Origin: Ophiothrix spiculata
Taxonomy: Eukaryota > Echinodermata > Ophiuroidea > Amphilepidida > Ophiotrichidae
NCBI GenBank assembly: GCA_000969725.1
Contig: JXSR01S065334.1
Length of the DNA: 31,279 bases
Reading direction: 5' to 3' (one strand)
Numbering within the stretch: position 1 is the stretch's first letter; each line of letters begins with the position of its first letter. Positions 21,301 through 30,741 of this stretch are shown here, piece after piece. Under the pieces are notes generated by a model. That model did not search any database and had not been told where the DNA came from. It saw only the letters and a program-made list of their open reading frames with translations. The translations under genes were made by a program, and so were the position numbers.

Positions 21301-24300
21301 ATTTTAGCCAGCTTAGTCGGGACTTGGGAAGAGGGCTACGTTCGTGAGAGCTGGTGCAGAATCCCCGATTTACCCGAATGGAATTTCCCCCAAATGTCAC
21401 ACGTCGCACACGACTGGTGGGGGGGGGGGGCACATGCTCCCGGCCTGCTCTTTGGGCATGCCACTGATCATGTCATCATTTAACAATGACGGATACAACT
21501 TGCCAACTGCTATTAGAGTTGCTGAATGATTATATATCATGCGTACAGTTTAATATGGAATTTTCGATTGTTTCTTTTTCTTTCAGCTGAAATAGGAGCC
21601 TTTCTGATTTTCATCAGTACAGACTATGTTTTTGATGGTACCAAACCACCCTATAAACCAGGTGATCCTACCAGCCCGCTCAATAAATATGGTGTTACTA
21701 AAGTGGATGGAGAGAAACTGGTCCAGGCTGTTCACCCTAGTAAGAAATATTGAAGATCAAATCGTCATGTGGGTGCAACAAAGTTGTAACTGACATATTT
21801 GTCAAAATTTAGATTTTGATGGAATCATAAAATATGGGTTATTTGGGATCTAAGTTTTGAGCAAAAATGATGTTTTATTAATAATCAAAATAAAATGGCG
21901 TATCTGCATGACTGATTTTGCATTTAATGCAAGAAAGTCGTTTCTGCACAGATAAAACTTTCTTGTAAAAGTAGTATATCACCCATCAGATTGCAGATAT
22001 GCCATTTTCTTTTTTCAAATAATATTTTAAATAATAAATTATATAGCTAAAATAACATATGAAAATACTTAAAAAGTTCAATAAATGTCTCAAAATATTG
22101 TTTTTCACAAAATCTGGGTCAGTGAGACACAAAAATATTTCTCCAGTTAATAAATTACCAAAATGCAGATACGACTTTCTTGCACTCACATGATGAAATA
22201 TTGCTATAAGGATCGTGTTGAAACAATTCATATTTGTTTAAGATAAGAAGGGGAGACATGTAAACTAAACAGCAACACCTCTCCTTAACTGCACTAGTCA
22301 GCAAAATCAAATCGGGGATCTGGTTGTAGCATATTTGATTTGATTTACAACCATCGATATACGCACTCAATTGCATGGATAAGATTATCGATATGTTCAA
22401 GATTATTAGGAAATTGGACTGTTTTAACTACTATATCTGAACCACTATTTGCCATTTCATTTATGTGTCTGCCCTAAAGTTTTTTTATAGTTTCAGCATT
22501 TTCTGAATGAGCGGAAAGTAAATGTTGATACATATATCATGAGCCTTTCTTGCATGTAGCTATGTGCAGACATGTTACCAAAATTATATGGGGCTGGTGC
22601 TTCATATAATCGACTGAAGCTCAAATATAGGCCTGTGATTATATATGTATGAAACAAATGCAATATTTGTTAATATTGAAACATGCTTGGCCTCTAAAAA
22701 CTGGGTAACTTTCCCATGAGGCCGCTTCAAAACTTAAACGGCGGGTGATCGCCCCGGAACCAGCAAATCTGGCCGGTTGCCGTTGTTCAGAACCAGGTGT
22801 TTCCCGGTTTTGTAGTGCTCACTAGTGATTTAGTTTTGCTACTGCAAATTTGCTAAATTAAATTCCTCGCTAAACTTTTGTTTACAATTTAAACCAATTT
22901 AAAATATTCTAAACAAGTGAAAATTCAATCCCAGGAATATTGCTAACTCGCTCCTCTATGGGGCGTGCGAGGCTGATATTACTTGTTGCAATGCCTTCAG
23001 AATAAGGCTGCGCAACTAGTTTTGGCATATGTATATAAAGCCTTAAATGATGTTGCTCCCAGCCACCTTTCTGCCTTACTGCAACTGCAGAACACGGATA
23101 CCGCTGAATATATGCATAGACTGCGCTTTTCTTCGGACCAACCCGGCTCGCTGTTTTCCGATCACCCAAAAGTACTGGGGATGCGTGCTTTACCATCGCC
23201 GCAGCTCGCCTCTGGAACGATCTCCCCATGTGTCTGAGTGAAGAGCTCAGAGTGTGTCTATATTTAATCGGTAGCTCAAAACTTAGGTGTTCCCTTAATC
23301 ATGCTGCTCTCCGTTTATTTGGTGTGTTTTCTTATTTTGTGCTTCAATATTAAGTACCTTTTTGTGGTATGTTTTTGTAAAGTGCTCCGTTCCTTGTGGG
23401 GTGCTATATAAATGCTTGTGTAATAATAATAATAATAATAATTGCTGATAAATTGCTTGAATTTGTCCTCAAATTAAATCGCTTTACAGTAATCAAAATG
23501 ATAATAGAAGACAGATAAAATGTTAATTTGTTTAGTTCATCACCTCAATTCCATTTCTATTCAAAGTTTGCATTGGTACTTACAACAGGTTCTGCTATTT
23601 TGAGAGTGCCTATTCTGTACGGACAAGTAGAATATTTGAAAGAGTCTGCAATAACCTGTCTTGCTGAGCCTCTCTTAGACACAAGCAAACAGACCAAGAT
23701 GTGTGACTGGCAGATCAGATTCCCTACACATACCAAAGATGTAGCAGCTGTCTGTAGACAGTTGGCGGACAAATACTTAGAGGTAAGTACCATTGCTGTA
23801 GTCCAGACCTTCAAGTCCGACACCGAGACATGACCATTCAAGACAGAGACCGAGACTTTCAATTCCAAGACTAACAGGCCTCCCGAGACCGAGACTAGCT
23901 GAGCCTCTCTTAGACACAAGCAAACAGACCAAGATGTGTGACTGGCAGATCATATTCCCTGCACATACCAAAGATGTAGCAGCTGTCTATAGACAGTTGG
24001 CGGATAAATACTTAGAGGTAAGTAGGGAAAATTGACTTTTTGTGATTTTGAGGTTTTTATATAGCGCCATTTCATATAGATCACAGCGCTAAAAACAATT
24101 ATCAAAAAGCATGACACAAACACAAACTATATTGGGGGAAAGAAATGAAAAGACAAAACTGAAGCATGCAGAAAACTACCTTGGGAAAAGGTGAGACTTA
24201 AGACCTCTCTTAAAGCTGTGAACTGTGTTGGCACATAATAACAGAATGCTTTGCTAGCAGCTGATTTAAGTGTCCTGTTGATTTTGTGGACAGAATTTTG

Positions 24301-26840
24301 AGAGACAGATTGCAAATAAATACTAGTTTCAAAACATGAACCTTACATGTAGAAAAATGATCATTTTCAGAAACTAAAGCAGGTGGAGCAATGGAACTTT
24401 GCAAATTTTATGATAAATCCATAGATTTACAGGGGAGATACCAGGCTTTGTGGCATGTACCAGCCCGTGTAATGGCGTTGTCAGCCATGGAGGTCAAATT
24501 GGGGTATTCGGGTCCACGCGGTTCCCTCAAAAATCAACTCCGAGTGCCGATACTTGGTTACACGTAGAGACAACCTGCGCAAATAATACTTTATGCAAAT
24601 GATACGCCAACCCGAACCCAAAGCATGTATGTGTGTTTCAATATTCGCGCATTATGACAAGGTCCGATGCATCATCGGCAAGCTATAGGCTATATAACCT
24701 GAATACCCCAATTTTGTCTCCATGCCAGAATAAAAATGGCGGCGTGCCTTGTATCTCCCCTGTAAATCTATGGATACATCCCTCTTCTAGGTGCTCATAG
24801 AAATACCACAGCATAATATAATTTAGGTTATCTTGAGGTATCAACAAAGATAGATACCTATGTCACAAATGCAAATATTTAAAATTCAATTAAAAAGTGA
24901 ATGAATGTGCCCATTTAGTATTATTTTATGTGCAACCTTTCCCATTTTCCCACTGATTTTCATTGTATTGTTCAAAAGCAAGGTCTCAAGATATTAATGA
25001 TAGTTATTAAATAAACATAATAGTAACATTTTATTTTTTAATTCTAAACAAGTTTGCAGTTCAAATTCAAATCTGTAACTGCTAGTTTTTGCAGGTGATC
25101 AGTTTCTACATGTAACCATTTTTGGACACCTAGTACAATAATTGTTGCCATAGGTTGAAGAAAAGAAAACATTATTTCCTATTGTCATATAATGTTTTCT
25201 TCAAAAAAAGTTGGGTAGCCCTTAGCTTGATGAAAGATTTACCTTCTATACTTTCCGTTTTTGGGTGGATAACGTAATAAACATGGATTTCACAGACATT
25301 CGTTTTTGAATCTCAAACATCTCAAAATATTGTGAAAATATGGAAACAGGCATCAAATTACAATTGTGACCCGTCATATCGAAAGGTACATTAAGGTCGG
25401 CATAGTAAATTATGAGATATGGGCCAATGAAGCTGAGCATAGTCAAAAATCACGTCCAAGGTCGAATTTCTAATTTCATCAGAAACGTTATCTTTGAAGT
25501 GTATTCTATCATATTAACCAGGTTCCAACATCCAAAACATAAGAGAAATGTTTTAAAAACCGAGTAAAAAATCCTTTCTCCATTCAAGTTTTACCAGTGC
25601 AGAAACTTTAAACTTGATTTTCTCTAGTTATCCGAATCAGCCCGATGCCTTTATTCAATTTGGATGTAACTTTGCAATAGAACATCCAATAACCAAAAGC
25701 AAGGTGTCATTTTAAAGCTTAAAATATAATCTTTCAGATGAGACCAAACATTTAATTTTCATTTTTGGACCCTTAAGGTACCTTTCCATATGATGGGTCA
25801 CAATTGTTTATACACGATTGGCATCAAAAACTACCAATATGAGGAAAAATTTAATGATAGTTTATATTTTTCCAGATTTTTTATAACTTAGGTATTGCAT
25901 TTTGGACATCAATTTTTATATTTTACCTATTTTTTTATAACTTAGCTATATTTCGTTTCGGTATTTAAAGTTCGATATCTTATAGAAAAATAAGTTGAAA
26001 GTTTGGAAAACTATTTATGTCCAAATTCAGTTCAACAAACCCTGTTGATTTATAAAGGTAATATTAAAATAATCATATTGGTAAAAAATATGGACCAAAA
26101 ACACCAAAAATTCCAAAATGCACTAATTTCATGAAAATTGACCGTATATGTGTTTGATTAAGATCCTTGACCTACCTTGACCTAAGGCATTGGCGCGGGT
26201 AGAAGTTCACTCTGCCTTGCCATCTGAGTCATGATGTCCCGTCAGATCTTTCTGTCCTGGGCCATTTACTGCTTCAGCTAGTGATGATATCCCTAGCTTT
26301 GAAATGTCATCTTTGATGCAGTCTTTCCATTTCTTGGTCGGTCTTCCTCTTGGTCTTTAATTGTCTCTGGATTTCAGCCTCAAATAGCACTTTGGGGTAG
26401 CGGATGTCGGACATTCTCTTGATATGTCCAAAGAATTTCAATCTTTTCTGAGCTATGAGGCCCACTACATAGTGTTTAATTCCAAGCTGATTTAGATCCA
26501 GTTTTATAATTCAAAAAGTTTGAGTTAAATGAAATTTATTAACAAACCAATGTAATGTTTATTTTGTGCTTTTCACTAACAGGATTCAACATTTAAAGGT
26601 ATCTTTCACTGGAGTAGCACTAATGACAGTATGACAAAACATGACATGGTTACAGTAATGGCAGATATCTTTGGACTACCACATGACCATCTACCAGCCA
26701 ATAAGGAGCAACCTAGCGGAGCACCTCGACCATACAATTGCCAGTTTGATGTGTCAGCACTTGAGGCCTTAGGGATTGGACAGAGAACTCCATTTAGGGA
26801 TGGAATAAAGGAAAGTTTAGCGCCATTTATTAAGAAGTAG
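18098..26840 (+). CDS. MAT2B: MAT2B: methionine adenosyltransferase II regulatory beta subunit, five coding exons (gene span)
   Basis: MAT2B binds the catalytic MAT2A subunit, which makes S-adenosylmethionine from methionine and ATP, and tunes its activity; it has an SDR (RmlD-like) fold that binds NADP(H). Coding pieces are 18132-18311, 20104-20218, 21587-21739, 23589-23782 and 26583-26840. Joined they give 299 residues, with GT-AG introns of phases 0, 1, 1 and 0. Visible features: dinucleotide-binding TGASGLVG at residues 8-15, [14 protein letters not shown] near 66-79, [10 protein letters not shown] at 107-116, the SDR Tyr/Lys pair in YGVTK (Y133, K137), RVPILYG near 155-161, [10 protein letters not shown] near 193-202, and LGIGQRTPF near 277-285. 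Human MAT2B is 334 residues; this model lacks its N-terminal extension and about nine C-terminal residues. An in-frame TAG at 18114-18116 upstream of the ATG fixes the start for this transcript form. No promoter or 5' noncoding exon could be identified. Identification rests on remembered family sequence. Confidence 0.93.
18660..18810. repeat. Probable dispersed-repeat fragment in MAT2B intron 1
   Basis: ACGGCTTAACGTGACTATCC, ACGGAGCAATTAAG and TTTCTTGCCCAAGGAAACAA look like a repeat tail commonly dispersed in invertebrate genomes. The identification is from memory and the boundaries are approximate. Confidence 0.4.
19119..19400 (+). mobile_element. tRNA-derived SINE in MAT2B intron 1
   Basis: The head at about 19119-19195 resembles a tRNA. 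It has an A-box-like GGTTGGTGCAGCATTAG and a clear B-box GGGTTCGATTCCTGC at 19180-19194. A middle region follows (GGTTTTTCTCAGTGTACTCC, then TCTTCCTCC), resembling the central domain shared by many animal SINEs. The tail is CCCTGTTGAAGATAAGCTTC to GAAAGCCTAAACAA, also found at 4199-4315. A run of ten C interrupts the tail at 19345-19354. Transcription would be by RNA polymerase III from the internal boxes; it is a retroposon, not a functional tRNA. Confidence 0.82.
19404..20074. mobile_element. TA-flanked inverted-repeat element (about 671 bp) in intron 1
   Basis: TGATATGGCAGAACCACGTA at 19411 matches the reverse complement of TACGTGGTTCTGCCATATCA ending at 20068. The inverted match is weaker out to the TA dinucleotides at 19402-19403 and 20075-20076. 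It lies directly after the SINE tail. No coding capacity. A Tc1/mariner-like origin is inferred from TA only. Confidence 0.78.
20104..20218 (+). CDS. MAT2B: MAT2B coding exon 2
   Basis: Acceptor TTCTGTTTCAG ends at 20103 and donor GTAAGT begins at 20219. The exon encodes residues 61-98 plus one base of codon 99. It carries the conserved [16 protein letters not shown] segment, equivalent to VHCAAERRPDVVENQ in human MAT2B, which borders the cofactor pocket in the SDR fold. Phase 1 exit. Confidence 0.93.
20351..20437. repeat. Two-copy direct repeat, period 46 bp
   Basis: AACCAGCCTGTGTCACA followed by AACAATATGTA occurs at 20351 and again at 20397 with few changes, in MAT2B intron 2. Confidence 0.8.
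20561..20745. mobile_element. hAT-like MITE (185 bp) in intron 2
   Basis: It begins CAGGGGTTCTCAA and ends TTGAGAAGACCTG, with an exact 8-bp duplication CTTTAGAA at 20553-20560 and 20746-20753. The interior has GGCGGGCCA and GCGGGTCGGATTTTGGCC, typical of this widespread terminal type. Confidence 0.88.
21417..21431. repeat. Poly-G run
   Basis: About 12-15 consecutive G in MAT2B intron 2, unusual in an AT-rich region and prone to length error. Confidence 0.85.
21587..21739 (+). CDS. MAT2B: MAT2B coding exon 3
   Basis: Acceptor TTTCTTTCAG ends at 21586; the donor is GTAAGA at 21740. The exon completes codon 99 (Ala) and encodes residues 100-149. It includes [10 protein letters not shown], the PPY loop, and YGVTK with the SDR-type Tyr133 and Lys137, followed by DGEK. 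Entry and exit are both phase 1, so skipping it would keep the frame but remove the Tyr/Lys pair. Confidence 0.94.
21766..22195. mobile_element. Possible inverted-repeat element in intron 3
   Basis: Left CGTCATGTGGGTGCAACAAAG matches the reverse complement of CTTTCTTGCACTCACATGATG on the right with several mismatches. A related GCAAGAAAGTCG copy occurs internally at 21929. No target duplication could be defined. Confidence 0.45.
22950..23445 (+). mobile_element. CR1/L2-type LINE 3' end, degenerate, in intron 3
   Basis: Frames carry [12 protein letters not shown], then [27 protein letters not shown], and in another frame [17 protein letters not shown]. Together these are the typical C-terminus of a CR1/L2-like ORF2, with a frameshift and an apparent internal deletion after QLV. 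It ends GTGCTATATAAATGCTTGTG followed by (TAA)n at 23421-23442, the microsatellite tail usual for this group. Same strand as MAT2B. Confidence 0.85.
23589..23782 (+). CDS. MAT2B: MAT2B coding exon 4
   Basis: Acceptor TTACAACAG ends at 23588 and the donor is GTAAGT at 23783. It encodes the last two bases of codon 150 and residues 151-214, including [11 protein letters not shown] and [17 protein letters not shown], both strongly conserved in animal MAT2B. Exit is phase 0. The last 120 bases of this exon plus the first donor bases are repeated 235 bp downstream (23898-24024). Confidence 0.93.
23898..24024 (+). pseudogene. Partial duplicate of MAT2B exon 4 with its splice donor
   Basis: These 127 bases match 23663-23789 with four substitutions, about 97 percent identity. 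Three change the protein relative to exon 4 (Arg193 to Ile, Thr196 to Ala, Cys205 to Tyr) and one is silent. The copy keeps the GTAAGT donor but lacks the first 74 bases of the exon and has no clear acceptor in the right frame. Reading through the original donor meets TGA before reaching the copy. It is most likely a nonfunctional local duplication or a haplotype/assembly artefact. Confidence 0.85.
24040..24330. repeat. Probable dispersed-repeat fragment in intron 4
   Basis: TTTTATATAGCGCCATTTC, CACAGCGCTAAAAAC and GGTGAGACTTAAGACCTCTC have the look of a common interspersed repeat. Family not named; boundaries approximate. Confidence 0.4.
24416..24772. mobile_element. Foldback element (about 355 bp) with GC-richer core, intron 4
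   Basis: TCCATAGATTTACAGGGGAG on the left is the exact reverse complement of CTCCCCTGTAAATCTATGGA on the right. Pairing continues with ATACCAGGC/GCCTTGTAT, GCCATGGAG/CTCCATGCC and TTGGGGTATTCGGG/CCTGAATACCCCAA. The target duplication is unclear. Confidence 0.75.
25366..25801. mobile_element. Inverted-repeat MITE (436 bp) in intron 4
   Basis: GTGACCCGTCATATCGAAAG plus GTACATTAAGG on the left matches the reverse complement of CCTTAAGGTAC and CTTTCCATATGATGGGTCAC on the right. AATT flanks both ends (25362-25365 and 25802-25805), giving a possible 4-bp duplication, though CAATTG symmetry makes the exact edge uncertain. Confidence 0.8.
26170..26470 (-). mobile_element. LINE remnant, antisense to MAT2B, intron 4
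   Basis: The minus strand encodes [20 protein letters not shown] followed by an [21 protein letters not shown] segment. This corresponds to the FFGH...GRP..RW C-terminal region of RTE-like and related endonuclease-reverse transcriptases. Stops and a frameshift show it is dead. Confidence 0.72.
26583..26840 (+). CDS. MAT2B: MAT2B last coding exon
   Basis: Acceptor CACTAACAG ends at 26582. It encodes residues 215-299 from [11 protein letters not shown] through [15 protein letters not shown] and GIKESLAPF, ending in IKK and TAG at 26838-26840. In human MAT2B the protein runs about nine residues beyond this point. The 3' UTR follows, but I find no convincing AATAAA in the first several hundred bases after the stop, so the transcript end is not placed. 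Confidence 0.92.
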   Translation, partial: DSTFKGIFHWSSTNDSMTKHDMVTVMADIFGLPHDHLPANKEQPSGAPRPYNCQFDVSALEALGIGQRTPFRDGIKESLAPFIKK

Positions 26841-27260
26841 ACTATTTCTTTTTTAAACAATTTATATAGAGAGCATTTCATCTGAAATTCTATTCGCAAT
26901 AATGTGTTGAATATCCTATAGACTATACAAAGAAAGACAGCTCTGAAAAATAATCAACAAAAAAATTGCAAAATTATTTGAAATAATGTTTGTTTTGGAT
27001 TACCTATAAATTGGTTAAGTGTTTGATGTTTAGCGCTCATAGATTTCTGGATTGTTTTTGCTAACATGTTTTCTGTTGGTGTGTGTATGAAAAAAGCATT
27101 ACCTTAGAATGTCTATTGTCTATATAACAGATCTTTTGTGTTATCTTGACAAGATGTACAACCTATAATCTCTGCCGTCAGTAAACCCCAAAGTCTCTCA
27201 ATTTTAAGCCCTATGGGATGGTATAGATGAGGCAAATTTCATACATTCGTAGACCTCAAT
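26841..27260. other. MAT2B 3' UTR and downstream sequence
   Basis: Follows the stop codon. No clear AATAAA; the transcript end is undetermined. Confidence 0.5.
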
Positions 27261-27262
27261 AG

Positions 27263-27749
27263 ACCTTTTCAAAACACGACTTTCCGAGAATTCCGAAAAC
27301 CGATTTTACACTTCCGGTAATTTGCTGACAGAAAAAGTGCCACTCACTATACCCAGAATGTTACATCCATGTTCACATTAACTGACTTCATACAAATTCA
27401 AACTTGTAATTAGGGTTAACACTATTATGGGTCACTTTTAGTGTGATCACCCTAATATGACTTGAAATTTTAAGCTTAATTAATCAGCCGATTTCAAATT
27501 AAAATTTCACTCTTTGTGTCCGTTGAGCTATGATACCACCAGCCAAAATTTGTTCAGAAACAGTGCGTCTAATAATATATGGGTCTGGTTATATTTAGTT
27601 TTCACTTTTATTGCACTGAAAATGCAAGAAAATTTTCTGAAAATGTTGTTGACAAAATTGTGCATACTAATGACCTTGTACGTGATTGGTTGAAAAAATG
27701 GCTACATGATCAACGTTCCGGAGATTTCCGAATGAATTTTGAAAAGGTC
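27263..27749. mobile_element. Possible TA-flanked inverted-repeat element (487 bp)
   Basis: GACCTTTTCAAAA at 27263 is the reverse complement of TTTTGAAAAGGTC at 27737-27749, with weaker matches further in (TTCCGAAAA and CCGGTAA against CCGGAGATTTCCGAA). TA lies on each side. A 98-codon open frame at 27579-27875 overlaps the right end and is probably chance. Confidence 0.6.
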
Positions 27750-27751
27750 TA

Positions 27752-29245
27752 TAAGACTATAATCCATTATTACTGGATCCTTTCACTTGACGCAATCCAC
27801 ATTGGTGTACAATTAACACAGATTTCAAATCAACCCTTTGAACCCTGGCCATTCCACGTGTATCTGTACCGCTGACCCGGGACAACCAGAAAGTTTAAAA
27901 ACACAATATAACCCCTAAACTTACCTAAATTTTGATGTCTCTTGATTTACTTTTTCATTTTACAGTAGTCTGAAATATTCCTATAACCAGCATTCACAAA
28001 AGAATACTATTTATGTCGACCAACATATTCAACATTTACGTTGTAGTCTATGGGCGAAGCCACATTTGTTGAAAATTGTGATCAAATTTGCAAAAATATG
28101 CGGAATTTTTCACCTCTGTCGAGTAAACAAGAGCAAAATCCCATCTAGTCATTACACAATTCCTGCTTGATACGTTATTCAATACAAATTTGGACTTTAC
28201 ATTCTAGTGTACGCAACCGTAACGAACAATAGATTGACTCATAACTAACTCATAACTAGAATACTCGTGTTAATGAGACGTTATCAACTGTGACTTCGTT
28301 TGCAAAAGTGATCGCGAAAAGGCCTCCCTTCAGAAGCAGTTTTGCTTTAACATTTAAGGTCTTAAAATTGGTTAAACAAAGCATAGCCTGTCGGTATTTA
28401 ATCTTAGGATAAACTGATTTTCACGGTAAATAACAAATAATAAGACTATAAAATTCAAAGTGGACATTTAGAGCAAATTGTTGTTATAACTAAAATTTAT
28501 AAATATAAAGTCGTCCAATGATACTAGTTGTCTCTAATACACTCTAATAGTGCATGCATAGTCACTATACCTTCACAAAAAAGTAAAAAGCTATTATAAA
28601 GGAGATAGAACCATTGTTTCACTTATGAAGGACACTTTTTGAAAACCACCTCTTGTACTTCACAGCAGTCGATCAAAACTCTGAGACCACCACCCCGGTC
28701 GGAGATCTCTCAATACTTTTGCAATCCCTGGATGACACAGGACTCAGAAAAAATGTCTTACATCACTACAACCGGTAGATATTTATGATATATTTATGAT
28801 ATTTATGGTATATTTTTTACTTTCAAGGTGGAATGAATCATTTCGGATTTTCCATTTCAAAGTATACACGCTACTACTCTTTTCCACGTGTTTTTTATAA
28901 ATATCTGCCAACAGTGCGAATAGTTCTAGGCGCGTTGTGTAGGCCTACAGAAATTCCCGGCATAAACATATTTTGCTGGGCATCGCAAAACACGGCGAAG
29001 TTTTCTTTCGTCTTTTTGGATGGTATCAATTAAAATAATAGTTGTGAATTTGGTTCAATATCAGAAAGTTTCTCACATGCACCCCTATTTCATGTCATTA
29101 ATCCAGTAAAAATCAGTAAAATATTGTAGATATAAGAAGGCGGGAGTAAGTACAATTATTATCACAGAAGCTGTCATTATTTCCCGTAACATGGCTTAAC
29201 GTTAGCAGCTGTGCTATGTTGATTTATTCACCCCGGATTCACCCT
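27752..29245. other. AT-rich intergenic sequence
   Basis: No gene recognised. One TAGGCCTA octamer at 28940 and a short TTTATGATATA tandem motif near 28781-28812. Confidence 0.5.
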
Positions 29246-29249
29246 ACTC

Positions 29250-29515
29250 CCGTTGTACACCCGAAACGGGGTGCACTCGCTAGTCCGACAATGCGCTACT
29301 CCGACACTGCGCTAGCGCTAGTATAACTACAAATTTTTCCTCTTAGAGGTGCGCTAGTCCGAAAATGAAAACCACTGCGCTAGTCCGACACTGCGCAAGT
29401 CCGATTTTTTAAATGAAATACACTGCGCTAGTCCGAAAATGACATACACTGCGCTAGTTCAAATTTGAAAACCAATGCGCTAGTCCGAATTTGAAAACCA
29501 ATGCGCTAGTCCGAC
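29250..29515. repeat. Minisatellite array 2, core TGCGCTAGTCCGAAAATGAAA
   Basis: About ten degenerate units of 20-30 bases built on GCGCTAGTCCGA, alternating with AAATGAAA, AATTTGAAAACCA or ACACTGC linkers. Shares its core with the array at 9187-9310. Confidence 0.9.
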
Positions 29516-30080
29516 AATAAATATAATTAAAAAAATATTGTGGACGCCTGTGGATGTATTGAAGTTACAAACTTACTATGTACTGTACATTTTATAACAG
29601 ACATCTACTAAGCGATGTTTGTCTTTTTTAAAGACTATTCTTGTTAACTGTGAATTTGAAACTATGATATCAACAAAATAAAGTTAAGGTTTCTTTCTGA
29701 ACACATGGTAAAATGACAAGATATGGTGTGATTTGACTGTCTTATTTTGGGTAAAATCATTGTTGAAATTAAGTTGTTTTAAGAAGGGATGTCCAACCAA
29801 AGCTTTTTTTTTCGATTTGGACTACTTATGTTAATACTGTGCATCACTGCACATACAACACAAAGTCAACTGGGCATTGCATACAGAGACCAAGTCCATT
29901 CTAGGATTCGAACAATGGTTGACTGAACACATATTTAAGGCCACTTTTTTACAGGTTTTTAGTTTTAAAAAAAGCAGAAGATGTGTTGAATTACAAAGTT
30001 CAATTCATTCATCCATTCATTCACTGATTATAGTATCATAATCAACAAGATGACACAGATACTGGTGCTCAACGAACTTT
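29516..30080. other. AT-rich intergenic sequence
   Basis: Nothing supported apart from short (CATT) motifs near 30001-30022. Confidence 0.5.
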
Positions 30081-30099
30081 TGAACTGGTTAATGACAGA

Positions 30100-30390
30100 G
30101 TAGCACGGAGCACGTACGTTCAACATACGGAGCACGCACGTGCATCGTGCGTCGTCGGTGACGTGAAGACGTGACTGCTGAAAAAATATCAGACTCAAAT
30201 TTGTGCGTTGCACGTACGATGGTCGTACGATGCAACTGAGTCCATCGTACGTGTTGTAAAAACGTAGCAAGAACGCAGAGAAAGTTTCCCATGGACTAAA
30301 AAATGCTAGTCGTGTCTGCGTGCTCCGAAATCGGTACCGACAACGTTTGTGCTGCACGATTGTCCTACGTTTTTGCACGTACGACGGGTT
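30100..30390. repeat. CpG-dense patch rich in CGTACG palindromes
   Basis: CGTACG occurs at 30113, 30213, 30224, 30246 and 30378 within about 270 bases of otherwise AT-rich sequence. A short hairpin, GTTGCACGTACGA against TCGTACGATGCAAC, spans 30207-30236. The 134-codon minus-strand open frame over it (30028-30432) has no recognised domain. It may be part of an undescribed transposon, but I could not find its ends. Confidence 0.6.
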
Positions 30391-30741
30391 GTTTATACTA
30401 AAATTCAGTAACGAACACAAACCCTGCGTCATTACACATGCTCAAATCAAACGTCGTGCGCTGCAGATCATCCGAGTCAAAGGACGTTTTTTCAAAAAAA
30501 TTGTCCGGGTTTTGCAAAAATTGCTATTTTTGTATACATTTAACTAAAAACTTTTGAGAAATTTGATATATGTATTATAAATGTTTAATTTTCACGCCCC
30601 TACTAAAACTAAATTAGAGGAGATCATGAGATAATATCAAAGTTGACTCAACATAATTAATACACAAAAATTTACCCGCCTCGTCAGGAAGGAAACTTTT
30701 TTTTACCCGCCCGACACCTGTATAATACGTACCCGCCATTG

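Noticed and set aside
27579-27875. 98-codon plus-strand ORF
   Set aside because: It spans the right end of an inverted-repeat element and has no family resemblance.
30028-30432. 134-codon minus-strand ORF
   Set aside because: It overlaps the CGTACG-rich repeat-like patch, has no recognisable domain, and overlaps another open minus-strand frame; probably chance.
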